This document shows positions 35,133 through 45,337 of a stretch of 64,000 nt of DNA, piece after piece. Numbering within the stretch: position 1 is the stretch's first letter; every line of letters starts with the position of its first letter. The position numbers and the translations under genes were made by a program. This stretch comes from Endocalyx cinctus (Eukaryota > Ascomycota > Sordariomycetes > Amphisphaeriales > Apiosporaceae), in NCBI GenBank assembly GCA_001600455.1, contig BCKC01000005.1, forward strand, positions 1,736,001-1,800,000, written 5' to 3'. Below the pieces are notes generated by a model. That model was not told where the DNA came from. It was given only the letters and a program-made list of their open reading frames with translations, and ran no database searches.

Positions 35133-37297
35133 GGTGTAATTGGATAGCCGATCTAGATCCAACGTAGGCCCAAGACTTTGAACAAAATATGAATTCAAGC
35201 TCAACAAAAATTAAGAATATCGTTCGTTCGCGTCAATTCGAGCCTCAAAACCGAGCGACTTTCTATTCTAAGCCCTTCCGCTTTCTCGTAACTTCGGCTA
35301 TGTCAAATTTTCTTAGCCGGGAGTACGAAGAGATGACAAGATGTAACAAGATGTCGGAATATATAGATGCTTAGATAGTAGCTAAAAACATTCGAACACA
35401 TACAAAATATGCTCGAATCCCTCATTAGAAGGTGTTTACGACCTCCTTCAAAGTGTTTAACTTATAGACGATGTCGGTGGTGATATTAAAACCCCGCGCT
35501 AAATCCGAGCAAGTGACAGAATAAAGAATCTGGATATCACTCTCAACATAAACTTTCCACTGAATCGAGCACTCTCTTGCCAAAAGTTATATTGAGTAGC
35601 ATCCTTAGATATAAAATCTCTCAAGGGGTGGTGAATATCATATGAATTAGAGAGTATATATAAAGTATACGAGGTATATGAAAATAATCTGAAGTATATG
35701 AAATTCAAGGCAATAATGATGATTATTAAGTAAAGGAGGAGGTGAGGTAGGGTTCACGTTAGGGTAAAAATATATTATTAAGAATTGTGATGACGCAGAA
35801 AATCTTTAACCTTGGAAGAGGTACGGACGGACGGTGCGGGATGAGTAAGGTAAGTTAAGGGGAGTTTTCGGGAGGGAGTCCCCCTTAGCCACCTATGAAT
35901 ATCAGGCACGTTACCTACCTAGGTACTTACTTAATTACTTACTCACTTATATTACATGGTTACGTAGTACGTAGTACTTGGAAACTAGTAAGATATACCG
36001 TACATTCACCCCTCTATAGTGAAGTATAGCGAAGGTTGTAGTATACTAGAAACCCATAATATTCTGTACCACACTAAAAAGGGCTGAAAGGGTCTTTTTG
36101 TACACTATTATTAAACACCGTCTCCACTAAACTGGCATAACCGTTAGCGATCACTAGGTCACCCCTTGTCACCGAAAGAATATCCACGACACAAATTCTT
36201 CTATGTTCATTTTTATACATACGCGGATAAATATACTCAGTATTTTTTCTTTTTCACATTGAGGAAATATAGAACCTAGTCTCTATATACCTGTAGAAAG
36301 GAAACTCGGAGATGCGCATGACTCCGCGACATCAGAACCGCCGCCAGCGTCTCATTTCAAGGGTTACATCGTAAGCACATATTTCGGTAACATACTACAA
36401 TAGACGAAGCCTGAACTGTTTCTTCCTCCCATCTTATCTACCGGCTCCAGGAGGATGAGGGCTGGTAGACATACTGGCATAGTATTGGAACCGCCGCCAA
36501 GTCGGGGACGGGCAACGGGGAATGAGAAACCCCGTGTTACTGACACCGAATCTTAGGGTACGGTATCTCTTGGGACAGGTCATTTTTAAAAAAAAAAAAA
36601 AAAAAGAGTCATCGCCGACTACTAGGGTACACCCCTTTTCTACAATAATCATCGCGGGCATATAGAGTATATGTACTAAAGTATATTATATATACATACG
36701 TATATACTGAGTGATTTTTTCGCGTTGAATCGGCCCTAAAATAATGCTATTTGCATCCTTTTTGATGGATTGAAATTACATAAGCCGGAATTGGCATCGG
36801 CGTCGGAATCGATTTTGACGGAGATACTACGATGTACGTGGTATAGCGTATACTTAGATGCAAGGGGCTATCGGTCTGTCGGGATTTACCGGTTCAGCCC
36901 TGTAGGGTTTAAAAGGCCTGTTAGTCTGAGCTCTCTAGTTCTTGGTCTGCTTTCTGCGTATATTCATTATCTTTACCTTATCAGCTTGTCTGCGACGCCA
37001 CACCGTCCCCCCACGTACGTATCCCGCATATAGGACTCCATCCGATGCTCCAGTCGGAAATGCCGTTCCCGGCATGGCCTCCTATCCGTGAACCCTCTCT
37101 GCCTTGACACTGGTGTACGTAGCAGTGTACATACATGCTAGATTGGACTGACCCCCCTTTACCCCCATTGTCTTCCTCGTCGAGACTCAGCCCGGTTTGT
37201 TACACTTATCATCCTGGTATACTAGTCCGGAAGCATCTGCCGGTATGTCACCATAACTTGAGAAGACAATCGCTAGATCCTAGTCTGGGTATGTTGA
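35133..37297. other. 2.2 kb AT-rich intergenic region
   Basis: Contains TAGGTACTTAC-type tracts near 35915-35955 and a poly-A run near 36590-36605. Open frames are short and random. No gene is seen. Confidence 0.55.
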
Positions 37298-37417
37298 TAT
37301 AAATAGTTTTGTATCGATATACAGACCCTCGTTGTGCTTATCCTTCAACCACAAGCACACGCTGCAATCATGTCTTCTTCGCGTTTTGATGTATCATATA
37401 CCCCCACCTTCAAATGA
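37298..37417 (+). promoter_or_regulatory. TATA box plus pyrimidine/CA-rich leader ending in a 15-codon frame
   Basis: TATAAATA at 37298-37305 is followed about 70 bases later by a leader of the CTTCAACCACAAGCAC type common before fungal starts, and an ATG at 37370 in the context AATCATGTC. The frame closes after 15 codons at 37417. It looks like the intact 5' end of a lost or truncated gene, or an intron-containing gene whose rest I cannot see. Confidence 0.3.
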
Positions 37418-37477
37418 AATATCATACTTGTTATAATAGACCTCTCCACGTCTCTGGCTCCCCACTTGCCGAGGTGA

Positions 37478-37908
37478 TCACTTCGCCTTGCCATTTTTCA
37501 TAGTCGATAATCTGAAAATAGTCCATAAGAATTGTGTTTGGCGGGCTTCACTCCCTTGAAGCTATAAGTTGATCACCTCGTATGTTGATCGTCTTGATTG
37601 GTACAATAGTCGTGGACGACCCTGGCTGCTTCCTTATTCTCGACCCAAGCCCCATTATGAATGACGACGATATTCGAGGGATGTTTGCCGATCGTAGCTC
37701 TAAATTGCTGGCTACTAACACTTTCTAAATATTGTTCATGATTCTTCCATCCTCGCCAATCTTCATGCTAGCTTTCGAATTCTCCTGAATGCAAATTTCC
37801 CCATTTACGAGTGGTAGTAAGTGTTCCCCCGTATCAGAGTGATCAGCTTTTATTTTAGCCTTTCTTTTAGCTTTTGCTTCTTTCAATATCGTGATCTTGT
37901 TATTTTAC
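37478..37908 (-). pseudogene. decayed or unresolved minus-strand gene
   Basis: Protein-like sequence appears in successive frames. One frame, open from about 37908 to a TAG at 37725, is Lys-rich then mixed (KIKADHSDTGEHLLPLVNGE). A second frame, 37767-37577 after a CTAG acceptor, reads WKNHEQYLES, then ATIGKHPSNIVVIHNGAWVE. A GT-AG intron (37576-37512) joins it in phase to a short basic end with TGA at 37478-37480. A third frame across the same last segment reads DYEKWQGEVITSASGEP. Overlapping frames that each look coding suggest frameshifts. The family is not recognised. It sits beside a 23-base poly-G run. A real multi-exon gene with an unseen first exon remains possible. Confidence 0.35.
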
Positions 37909-37950
37909 TTTTACGGCTCCGGTCTCAGTAAAAGCATGAATAAAAAAAGA

Positions 37951-37973
37951 GGGGGGGGGGGGGGGGGGGGGGG
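37951..37973. repeat. 23-base poly-G run
   Basis: Twenty-three consecutive G after an A-rich stretch, close to the 5' side of the decayed minus-strand gene. It is comparable with the poly-C run at 749-775. Confidence 0.9.
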
Positions 37974-38478
37974 TTCACTAGGATAGGAGAATACGATAAG
38001 CCTAAGCTCGGTTGCTTTCTGAGGCTCTCAAATCGAGTTTAATGTAGTAGCATGGTAGAGAGACGAGCAAGGATTCTAGAATAATGCTACTTTCCTTTTA
38101 AAGTATGCTGTATGCTTGGTACGAGGTCAGGGGTTTAAATACAGATCTGCCTGGATCGCGCTTCCCAGAGGACTCATCTCCTAGTGGGCAGTATACGAAG
38201 TACATGAGGTACTTGTTATCGAAAGCTAGAAATTTTGGAGTCTCGTCACTACCCGTAAACGTCCTGAAATGTAGCGTGTGTCATCATCTATTTGTTCGTT
38301 TCATTTACTGTGTAAGTCGCAGAAGCTTAGGTTTACTATCAAGTCCCCAAGCACTATAATAAGCTGCCTTATTTTCTACTAAAGGAAGTATTTACACACA
38401 AATACTTCGTACCAAATGTTTTTTTTTTTAAAACCACTAAGTACCCGGCCCCGGCTCGGATTATATATATAACATTTT
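37974..38478. other. intergenic region
   Basis: 3' flank of the classical SDR. The small open frame at 38105-38359 is unconvincing. Nothing else seen. Confidence 0.55.
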
Positions 38479-39342
38479 CTAGGCTACGTGATCGGTAGAT
38501 TTAATAACATCTTCCCACTCCTTCATGATCTTTTCCGTTCTCGCGATCTTCCCCTTAATGCCGTCCATACAATCCTGACCCAAGATGAGACGAATCGGGA
38601 ACTCCTTCCCGACGGCGACGCCCGTGTTAGTCAGCACGTCGACGATGACCTTAGCGCCCTTGACGACGTCGCCGGGCTGATTGTTATTGACGTGCACGAG
38701 CGCGTTCTTGACGGCCTCGACCGTCGTCCCTTCGTACTCCCTCGACAGGTCCTTGGACGTGAACAGGCGGTTACCGCCGCCCTCGTTCAGGAAGCCGGTG
38801 CGGAAGTAGCCCGGCTCGACGCAGAGGGCGCGGATGCCGAAGTCCTTCATCTCCTCGTGCAGGGTCTCGGTGAAGCCCGAGACGGCCCACTTGGCGGCCG
38901 CGTAGTAGCCCCAGGCGGGGCCGCCGTGCCACGACCCGACGCTGCCGAAGTTGGCGACGTACCCTCCTTTCCCCCGGGGCCGCAGGTAAGCGATCTCGAG
39001 ACGCGTGAGGTTCATGATGGCCAGGACGTTGACGTTCATGCATCGGAAGGCGTCCTCGGCCGAGGCGGACTCGATCGAGCCCTCGAGGATAAACCCCGGC
39101 GCGTTGATGAAGTGGGTTATCTCGCCGTAGGCATCGATGGCTTTCTGGAAGGCTGCCGAGATGGTAGCGTCGTCGGCCGTCGCGTCAAGATCCATAAGGA
39201 GGGCCCCTTGTGTCTCGAGGTCCTTGAGCGTGCTTCCTTTGCGGGATGTGGCGACCACGTTGTCACCCCGCTTGAGAGCTTCAATGGCTATGTATTTACC
39301 GAAGCCACTGCTAGCACCACTAATGAACCACGTGTTGACCAT
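38479..39342 (-). CDS. classical short-chain dehydrogenase/reductase
   Basis: An intronless frame of 287 residues. The Rossmann loop is SGASSGFG (residues 8-15), the stabilising motif is N80-A-P-G instead of the usual NNAG, and the catalytic serine is in NFGSVGSW (134-137). Tyr147 and Lys151 form YxxxK in YYAAAKWA. The EPGYFRTGF segment after the active site is the usual SDR nucleotide-binding PG motif. The length is normal for the family. Many fungal relatives act on ketones or on secondary-metabolite intermediates, so the substrate cannot be read from sequence. GC-rich with no introns, unlike the seven-exon SDR 7 kb away. A long antisense frame (38488-39369) is a shadow of high GC3. Confidence 0.88.
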   Translation of the reverse strand: MVNTWFISGASSGFGKYIAIEALKRGDNVVATSRKGSTLKDLETQGALLMDLDATADDATISAAFQKAIDAYGEITHFINAPGFILEGSIESASAEDAFRCMNVNVLAIMNLTRLEIAYLRPRGKGGYVANFGSVGSWHGGPAWGYYAAAKWAVSGFTETLHEEMKDFGIRALCVEPGYFRTGFLNEGGGNRLFTSKDLSREYEGTTVEAVKNALVHVNNNQPGDVVKGAKVIVDVLTNTGVAVGKEFPIRLILGQDCMDGIKGKIARTEKIMKEWEDVIKSTDHVA

Positions 39343-40455
39343 TTTGTTTCTTTGAGCGTTTTATCGTGAGTTGGTATAAAGATGCAGGAAGCTTATAAGT
39401 TATTATGTTCTCGAGGGATTTCTTTAAAGATATGTGCTTATAATGATAGAGACTGTTACCAGTATTGCGATGATACTTCAAGAACAACTGAAATACGTCG
39501 GTACACTTACTCATACTTATACTTTTGAAGCTCGACCAAATCATCACCGACTGCAGTCTCTGGGCTCAAAGCAGGGATCGGCTTTCCATAAAATTAAGTC
39601 CATCCTCTATAAGTCCGACTCTTAAGACCGCTAGAATTCTCTCCAACTTTCAAATATATAAAAGGCTAGACTATATATGCATAAACCTTTATCGTGATGC
39701 TATGTGATGTGGTAGCCAAGATATTGAGAGTATGTAAATCATGACAGCTGAAGTTTCAAAGGGAAAGGAGGTCGAGAGATATCGCCGATTTGCCCCACCA
39801 GATTGCCTAGATGCCGCCAACTTAAACGACAATGACGTTTAAATTGATTACATACATATAGGTGTATTCAGCAGTGTACTCCGTATACATGTAAGATGAC
39901 TTCGTGTGATATTGGGCTAACGCCGATCGATATCTAGGCCGATGTTCGGTTGACCTGTGAACGGATCGGAGTTAAGATATCATTCTCATCAGCCGGCTTC
40001 CTTCACTGCAATTTTAGTCCTTTTTAGGGGTAAGGAGAGGAGAGAGAGAGACTTGTTCCATCCACTCTGGTGGGCCTAAAATTGCAGTGAAATGAAATTT
40101 ATTTTATGAGCTGAGCCAGCCAGCCAGCCAGCCATCTCTAGTATGGATGATTTTTTTTGGATCACGATAACCAGGTAGTAGTAATAGATCCATGGATGTA
40201 GTATCACTATTTGGTATATGCATATACTATATATTGTAGAAATCAGTCATATGTATCTAAACCGTGACTATTTCTCAAGTGGGACTCTATAGTAAGGACA
40301 GATTATTTTTAGTGGTAAGTACCGTTTGAATCAATCTGGCTAATGAGCTTCAATGGGTAATCATGTTTTAAATTATTCCGTAAATTCTGTCCTCATGTCG
40401 TCGCGACAGACAAAACAAAAAAGCCATACTCGCATAACCTCATTGCAGTCTCGCA
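39343..40455. other. intergenic region with a long inverted repeat
   Basis: Divergent upstream DNA for the SDR and the glutaminyl cyclase gene. It holds the inverted repeat at 40002-40091 and a short CCAG/GCCA tandem at about 40113-40132. No gene is supported. Confidence 0.55.
40002..40091. repeat. perfect 16-bp inverted repeat with 58-base purine-rich loop
   Basis: TTCACTGCAATTTTAG at 40002-40017 is exactly reverse-complemented at 40076-40091. The loop contains a GGAGAGGAGAGAGAGAG tract. The structure could fold in RNA or be a miniature transposon end pair. No coding capacity. Confidence 0.8.
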
Positions 40456-41752
40456 ATGGGTTATGTGAAAGTGTCTCAGCAACAATGGACATACCATAAG
40501 TGCATTACACCATTTACATCTTCACTATTACTATTTTTACTCCTTTCCGTCCTCTCCCTCCCCACCGCCGTAATCGCATACGAAGAACTCTCGGATGACG
40601 CGCTACGCGATCTTCGCCCCGGCTCCTTCTCCGCGGCCGACGCGGCCGACTCCTTGCTCGCGCCGATCCTGATCCCGCGCGTCCCCGGCACGGCCGGGTC
40701 CGCGACGACGCAGCGGCACTTCGTCGACTTCTTCGCCCGGGAGCTGCCCGGCTGGTCGTTGACCTGGCACAACTCGACCTCGAAGACGCCCGCGACCGGC
40801 GACGCCGACGTGCCCTTTCGCAGCCTCGTCTTCTCCCGGGACCCGCCCTGGACGCGCCCCGGCGACGTCGGGAGGCTCGCCCTCGTCGCCCACTACGATA
40901 CCCTGTCCCGCCCCGAGGGCTTCGTCGGCGCGATCGATAGCGCGGTCCCTTGCGCCTTGCTGATGCACGTCGCGCGCGCCGTAGACGAGGCGCTTACGAG
41001 GAAGTGGGACGATATGGAAGCTTCGGGCGATGCTGGGCTGGGGCTGGAAGAGGAGAGAGGTGTACAGATTATCTTCCTCGACGGCGAGGAGGCCTGGGTG
41101 ACCTGGTCTGATACCGATTCCCTTTACGGCGCGAGGTAATTTCTCACCCTTTTTTTGTCCTGTTTTTTTTTTTTTAAGGTTTAAATTGCTGACGATATAT
41201 ACGTTATATAGAGCACTAGCCGAGCATTGGGAGTCAGAACTCCATGCTACCGGGTCGGCGTACCGCACGCCCCTCGAGTCCATCAGCCTATTCGTGCTCC
41301 TGGACCTGCTCGGCGCCGCGGACCCGCACGTGCCGTCGTACTTCCCGGCGACGCACTGGGCTTACCAGGGCATGGCGAAGATCGAAGCGCGGATGCGAGA
41401 GCTCGGGCTCCTCTCGTCGAAACCGCAGAATCACCGCTCTTTCATGCCGGAGAGCGATAAGAAGTCGCACCAGTTCAGCCGCGCTTACGTCCAGGACGAC
41501 CACGTCCCCTTTATGGCGAGGGGGGTGGACGTCCTGCACGTCATCCCGACCCCGTTTCCGCCCACGTGGCACACGATGGACGACGACGCCGAGCACCTGG
41601 ACCCGGACACCATCGACGACTGGGGTAAGATCGTGACCGCTTTCGCCGCGGAGTGGTTGGAGCTGGGAGACTTCATGAAGGGACAGCCTGATCCATCGGA
41701 AATTGAAAAAATTGCGCAAGAGACTGCTACTAGGGATAGGAGCGAATTATGA
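40456..41752 (+). CDS. secreted glutaminyl-peptide cyclotransferase (M28-type)
   Basis: Two exons, 40456-41135 and 41212-41752, give 406 residues. A hydrophobic stretch at about 18-41 acts as signal peptide or anchor. The zinc-site order of glutaminyl cyclases is present: Asp161 in AIDSAVPCA, Glu211-Glu212 in LDGEEAW (catalytic base and ligand) and His324 in QDDHVPF, with LVAHYD at 143-148 and the LLDLLGA aspartate at 258. The enzyme cyclises N-terminal Gln to pyroglutamate on secreted proteins. The C-terminus is RSEL, one residue off the standard HDEL/KDEL pattern, so ER or Golgi retention is uncertain. The intron contains a T-run. An ATG farther downstream could also supply a signal peptide. 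Confidence 0.92.
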
Positions 41753-42461
41753 AATAAATAAATAAATATATATATATGTTTTTTTTATCTATGGAATTGC
41801 TAAACATCATCTTGCCTATCGAACCTACATACCTACTTACGTATAAAGTAGCTTCCAATTATGAAGCAAATGTAAACATGCGGTGAGGAATATTTGTCTA
41901 TAACGTCGCTATCAGAAAACTCACATATCGCCAACATGATTTCAGCCACAAATTTCTGCAAAGTAATAGAACTATAAAGCCAACTAAATGAATCTTTTTC
42001 TTTACCTGCAGCCGTGGGAGAGATATCCGATGGCTCGTTTACCGGCGTGGATGGGCGAAGAAGTACTCCCCCAAATTGAGCCAATAATAGCAAAGTGGCC
42101 TTGACGATCTTATAGCCATGCATGGAGCGTTACTTTCTCGTGTGATCCGATGAAGAAAAACTGGCGAGGAAGCTGTAAGCAATGCGTTCGCCGTCCAATA
42201 ACGAATAACTGGCCTAGGTTAGAATTTATGTCAGTTATATGTTTCCGTGCATAGTTGTATTGTCGAATTGAGAGTAATGGGTCTGATGTACACGCTCACG
42301 TCCTCATTGACCAATTGCAAGAAAGTGGCCTGGGACGGCTCTGCGGTTTGGAGAATTCCATGGTTTTCTTATGCAGCATGACAACAAATTGATCGAATGT
42401 ATAGAGACGTCGCTTCTAAGCCCTTTTCCGTCTATCTTCTCATGTAAAATGTAAAATGGTC
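41753..42461. other. intergenic region
   Basis: AAATAAATAAATA directly follows the cyclase stop and may serve as polyadenylation signal. Apart from the doubtful minus-strand frame at 41833-42123, nothing coding is seen. Confidence 0.55.
41833..42123 (-). CDS. doubtful small membrane protein or gene fragment
   Basis: An open frame of 96 codons with a hydrophobic N-terminus (KATLLLLAQFGGVLLRP) and another hydrophobic patch at the end. It could also be read with a 50-base GTAAAG-TTGCAG intron, but that join stops at once. The beginning is vaguely like the first span of fungal isoprenylcysteine methyltransferase-like proteins. It may be a fragment, or chance. Confidence 0.2.
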   Translation of the reverse strand: MHGYKIVKATLLLLAQFGGVLLRPSTPVNEPSDISPTAAGKEKDSFSWLYSSITLQKFVAEIMLAICEFSDSDVIDKYSSPHVYICFIIGSYFIRK

Positions 42462-42469
42462 TATATAAA
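42462..42469 (+). promoter_or_regulatory. TATA box of the C2H2 zinc-finger gene
   Basis: TATATAAA lies about 104 bases before the ATG at 42573, a normal distance for a fungal promoter. Confidence 0.45.
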
Positions 42470-42572
42470 CAGGTATCTTAGGCAGATTTTCGAACCTTCT
42501 TGTTTTCCATGACAGATACAGCAATTCCATCAGCAAAATACTTGTTCTATAAGCATCATCATAGGAAAAGCA

Positions 42573-43697
42573 ATGGAACCACAAATACCATCATTAATTC
42601 TCATCCTAGCCCTTCTGGGTGTGGGGCAGATCTTTTTCATCCTTTTGGCCGCGATGTGTTCCTGGGGTTTTGCATTTCTAAGCCTCTACCTAATTAGTTA
42701 TTACCTTGAATTGCTCTTCTGGTACCTCATCCGCCGCGTCCTTAATATATTCCTCGGCGATGTCATCTCTTCAACTCGAGAGTCGTATCTCGAAGAGGGT
42801 GATGAGGTATGGATTGGACACGGCGGTATTGGCGGTGATAATCACGACGATAGGGACGCGAAGTTTAACGCATCTGAAATATTACAATGGAAGATCGGTG
42901 CAACGCCAACATCGCCGAATCGTGGGATGGTTGGGTGCAAAATCCCAATAGATACTAAGGAATTCCCCTTTCAGCGGGGGCGACAGCTCCAGAGTGCAGG
43001 TCCGCCAGAAGAAGATTTTGACTCTCTCCATAGTGGGATTGACTTGGATCGGGTGGGCTGGATGGAAGACTTTCAACCGATGCACGATAACGGAAGCGTT
43101 GATGACGACATGACACCCTACGTGCTTACCGTTAATCCTTACGACATCCACGATTTACGGGTTTCTCCTATGCTGGGAGAATCGAAAGCACACCTGCATG
43201 AGGGACAGATCCAGCAGAGGCTTGATACTCCTGGATTTTCCACTGGGCAAGACCTTTCCTCGTCTCGTCATGATCCTGAAAAGCAAGTGATCAATACTAC
43301 CAATTCCAAGCCTACAAATTTGGCTAACAATACTAGGAAGCAAGAGCGTGCCCATATTTGCGAGTCCTGTGATAAATCTTTCATGTCACCAAAAGATCTG
43401 AGAAGACACAACAAGGACAAACATGCTGGCCAGGATGTTCCTAAGTACCAGTGCAAATGCGGCAAGAAGACCGCAAGAAAGGATAACCACCGACGACATA
43501 TCCAGATCAAGCACGACGGTATTCCCGAAGGTTCTTATTACTGGTGCCCTTGTGGTGAATCGGCTGTGGATCTGGACGTTCACGATCGTCACGTCTGGCT
43601 TTGCACCTATGGCCAAGGACGAACAGGAAAGCCTCGAGGGACCAGAAAACCTTCGAAAGGCGAGAACCTAAGAGTTGAAAAGGTAGAAGCTTTCTAA
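42573..43697 (+). CDS. C2H2 zinc-finger protein with hydrophobic N-terminal anchor
   Basis: An intronless frame of 374 residues. Residues 6-62 are almost continuously hydrophobic (two spans, about 6-29 and 31-60, ending in RR), so the protein starts as a membrane protein. A Ser/Asp-rich middle follows. The C-terminal third carries zinc fingers: finger 1 with C263, C266, H279 and H284; finger 2 of CxC type with C294, C296, H309 and H314; and a third degenerate set (C325, C327, H337, H340, C344). The tail is basic (GKPRGTRKPSKG). The fingers predict nucleic-acid binding. The combination suggests a membrane-tethered regulator that might need release to reach the nucleus. Alternatively translation starts at a downstream ATG, which would remove the anchor. 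I do not recognise an orthologue. Confidence 0.75.
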   Translation: MEPQIPSLILILALLGVGQIFFILLAAMCSWGFAFLSLYLISYYLELLFWYLIRRVLNIFLGDVISSTRESYLEEGDEVWIGHGGIGGDNHDDRDAKFNASEILQWKIGATPTSPNRGMVGCKIPIDTKEFPFQRGRQLQSAGPPEEDFDSLHSGIDLDRVGWMEDFQPMHDNGSVDDDMTPYVLTVNPYDIHDLRVSPMLGESKAHLHEGQIQQRLDTPGFSTGQDLSSSRHDPEKQVINTTNSKPTNLANNTRKQERAHICESCDKSFMSPKDLRRHNKDKHAGQDVPKYQCKCGKKTARKDNHRRHIQIKHDGIPEGSYYWCPCGESAVDLDVHDRHVWLCTYGQGRTGKPRGTRKPSKGENLRVEKVEAF

Positions 43698-44137
43698 TAC
43701 TCTGTTGCAATTGTCTGTCTATTAGATTTTATCTTGATTTCGTACCGGAAAAGAAGTTGATGGTAGTGTGGATTAATCATTAATTGAGGCGAGATCAGCA
43801 AATTGGGTGATAGGTAGCCCTGAAGGGTAAGGAGTTTGTACGGTTTTAATAAATATATTCGCACGGTATTGAACTGTGTACATTTCTCTAGTTTCAAACC
43901 ACGTCAGCCAGTGAAGCACCTCAGTAAAATAAAGTGGGCCTCGCGTTATGTCCAGCTTGCAACTTGTTCGTAATTGAAGCTTTGTACATTATTTTGAAGC
44001 TGTAAGCTGTCACCTTTTTAAAAAAAATTACAACAATTTGCATAACCACGAACGACTTTGTGAAAGCAACGATCAAAGACGGTTTGACGAATTATACAGC
44101 TCATAATACAATAAGAGAGATTTAATCGGTACTCACA
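43698..44137. other. intergenic region
   Basis: Short AT-rich spacer between two plus-strand genes; it presumably holds the Swp1 promoter. No other feature seen. Confidence 0.6.
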
Positions 44138-44615
44138 ATGCGATTCTCGAGCTCGTTAGCGTCGGCAGTCTTGCTGCTGGCTGCTGGCGTGGCCCAGGCA
44201 GCTTCATGGGGATTTGAGGATGGCAGCGTCTCGATCGGCGCCAAGAAGTCCGACGCTGTCAAGGAGAAGTGAGATAATCCCGTCCCAATTGTCTATATAT
44301 TGAATTGATCAATTCAGACCAAAATAAAATTTCGCAAGCTAACAACGACCTGAAAAAAAAACCAATAGAATCAACTCTAAGTCTCCCCTCTCGACGCCCT
44401 TGCAACTCGGCCCCTCAGACTCGTTGAAGATTCTCTTAACCGCAAAGGAAGACGGAAAGGGCAAGCGACCTCACCAGGCCTTCCTAGTCCTGCGAGAGCC
44501 CGCCTCCGGCCTCGAGGCGCCGTTTCCCATGACTGTCAAGGAGAACGGCAAGGCTACCGTGGATATCGTACGTATTATAACCTAGCAAAAGCAAAAAAAA
44601 AAAAAAAAAGGAGAC

Positions 44616-44672
<57 letters not shown>

Positions 44673-45337
44673 AAGAAAGACAGAGACAGACATCTAACAA
44701 TTCCCTACTTCTCATATACAGAAACAATCCGAACTCCCCGTCCAACTCGCCATCTCCGAGTCTCCCCTCCAAGCCTCCGTCGTCCTAGCCTCCTTCGGCG
44801 CCGCCGAGGGATTCGACAAGCCCGTCTTCGACATCGTCGTGAAGCGCGACTCCGTCGCCTCCCCCCTCATCTACGAGAAGCCCCTCCGCTACGGAAAGCT
44901 GGCCGAGATCCACCACATCTTCAACGAAGACCCCAAGAGCCCGCCCAAGGTGATCTCCATCTTCTTCGTCTTGGCCGTAGTAGCTACCGTTCCGGCTCTT
45001 TTCGTTGGCGTACGTCCCAATTTTTTTTTTATCAATGCCTTGAATACGAAAAAAAAAAAAAATCTAAAACTAATGCTAACAAAAATGTGATAATTAGTGG
45101 CTCGCACTCGGCGCCAACGTAAACCACATCTCATCCGCCCTAGGTGCGGCTCCCGTCGCCCACGCCGTCTTCTTCGGTTCTCTGCTCGCCATGGAGGGTG
45201 TCTTCTTCATGTACTACTCGAGCTGGAACCTGTTCCAGACCCTCCCGGCCGCGGGAGTCGTCGGAGCCGCGACCTTCCTAAGCGGTACCAAGGCTCTGGG
45301 TGAGGTGCAGAGCCGACGTCTCGCCGGTGAGAGATAA
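44138..45337 (+). CDS. swp1: oligosaccharyltransferase subunit Swp1/ribophorin II (OST delta)
   Basis: Four exons, 44138-44268, 44369-44567, 44722-45009 and 45098-45337, give 285 residues; yeast Swp1 is similar in length. A signal peptide covers about residues 1-21. A luminal beta-rich domain follows, then the family signature AEIHHIFNEDPKSPPK just before three membrane spans that make up the C-terminal third. The protein is an accessory subunit of the ER oligosaccharyltransferase that transfers the N-glycan precursor to Asn-X-Ser/Thr. Intron 2 contains A17 followed by (GA)23, and intron 3 also has an A-run. All donors and acceptors are GT-AG and the phases match. Confidence 0.93.
44625..44670. 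repeat. (GA)23 microsatellite in Swp1 intron 2
   Basis: An uninterrupted GA run preceded by interrupted GACAGA units and a 17-base A-run at 44593-44609. It is wholly intronic. Confidence 0.9.

Noticed and set aside
38488..39369. 293-codon frame antisense to the classical SDR
   Set aside because: Same GC3 shadow effect; the opposite strand carries all SDR motifs.
41738..41752. C-terminal RSEL of the glutaminyl cyclase as an ER-retention signal
   Set aside because: The usual pattern needs Asp/Glu/Asn/Gln before EL. Ser is not an established substitute, so it is mentioned only as uncertain.
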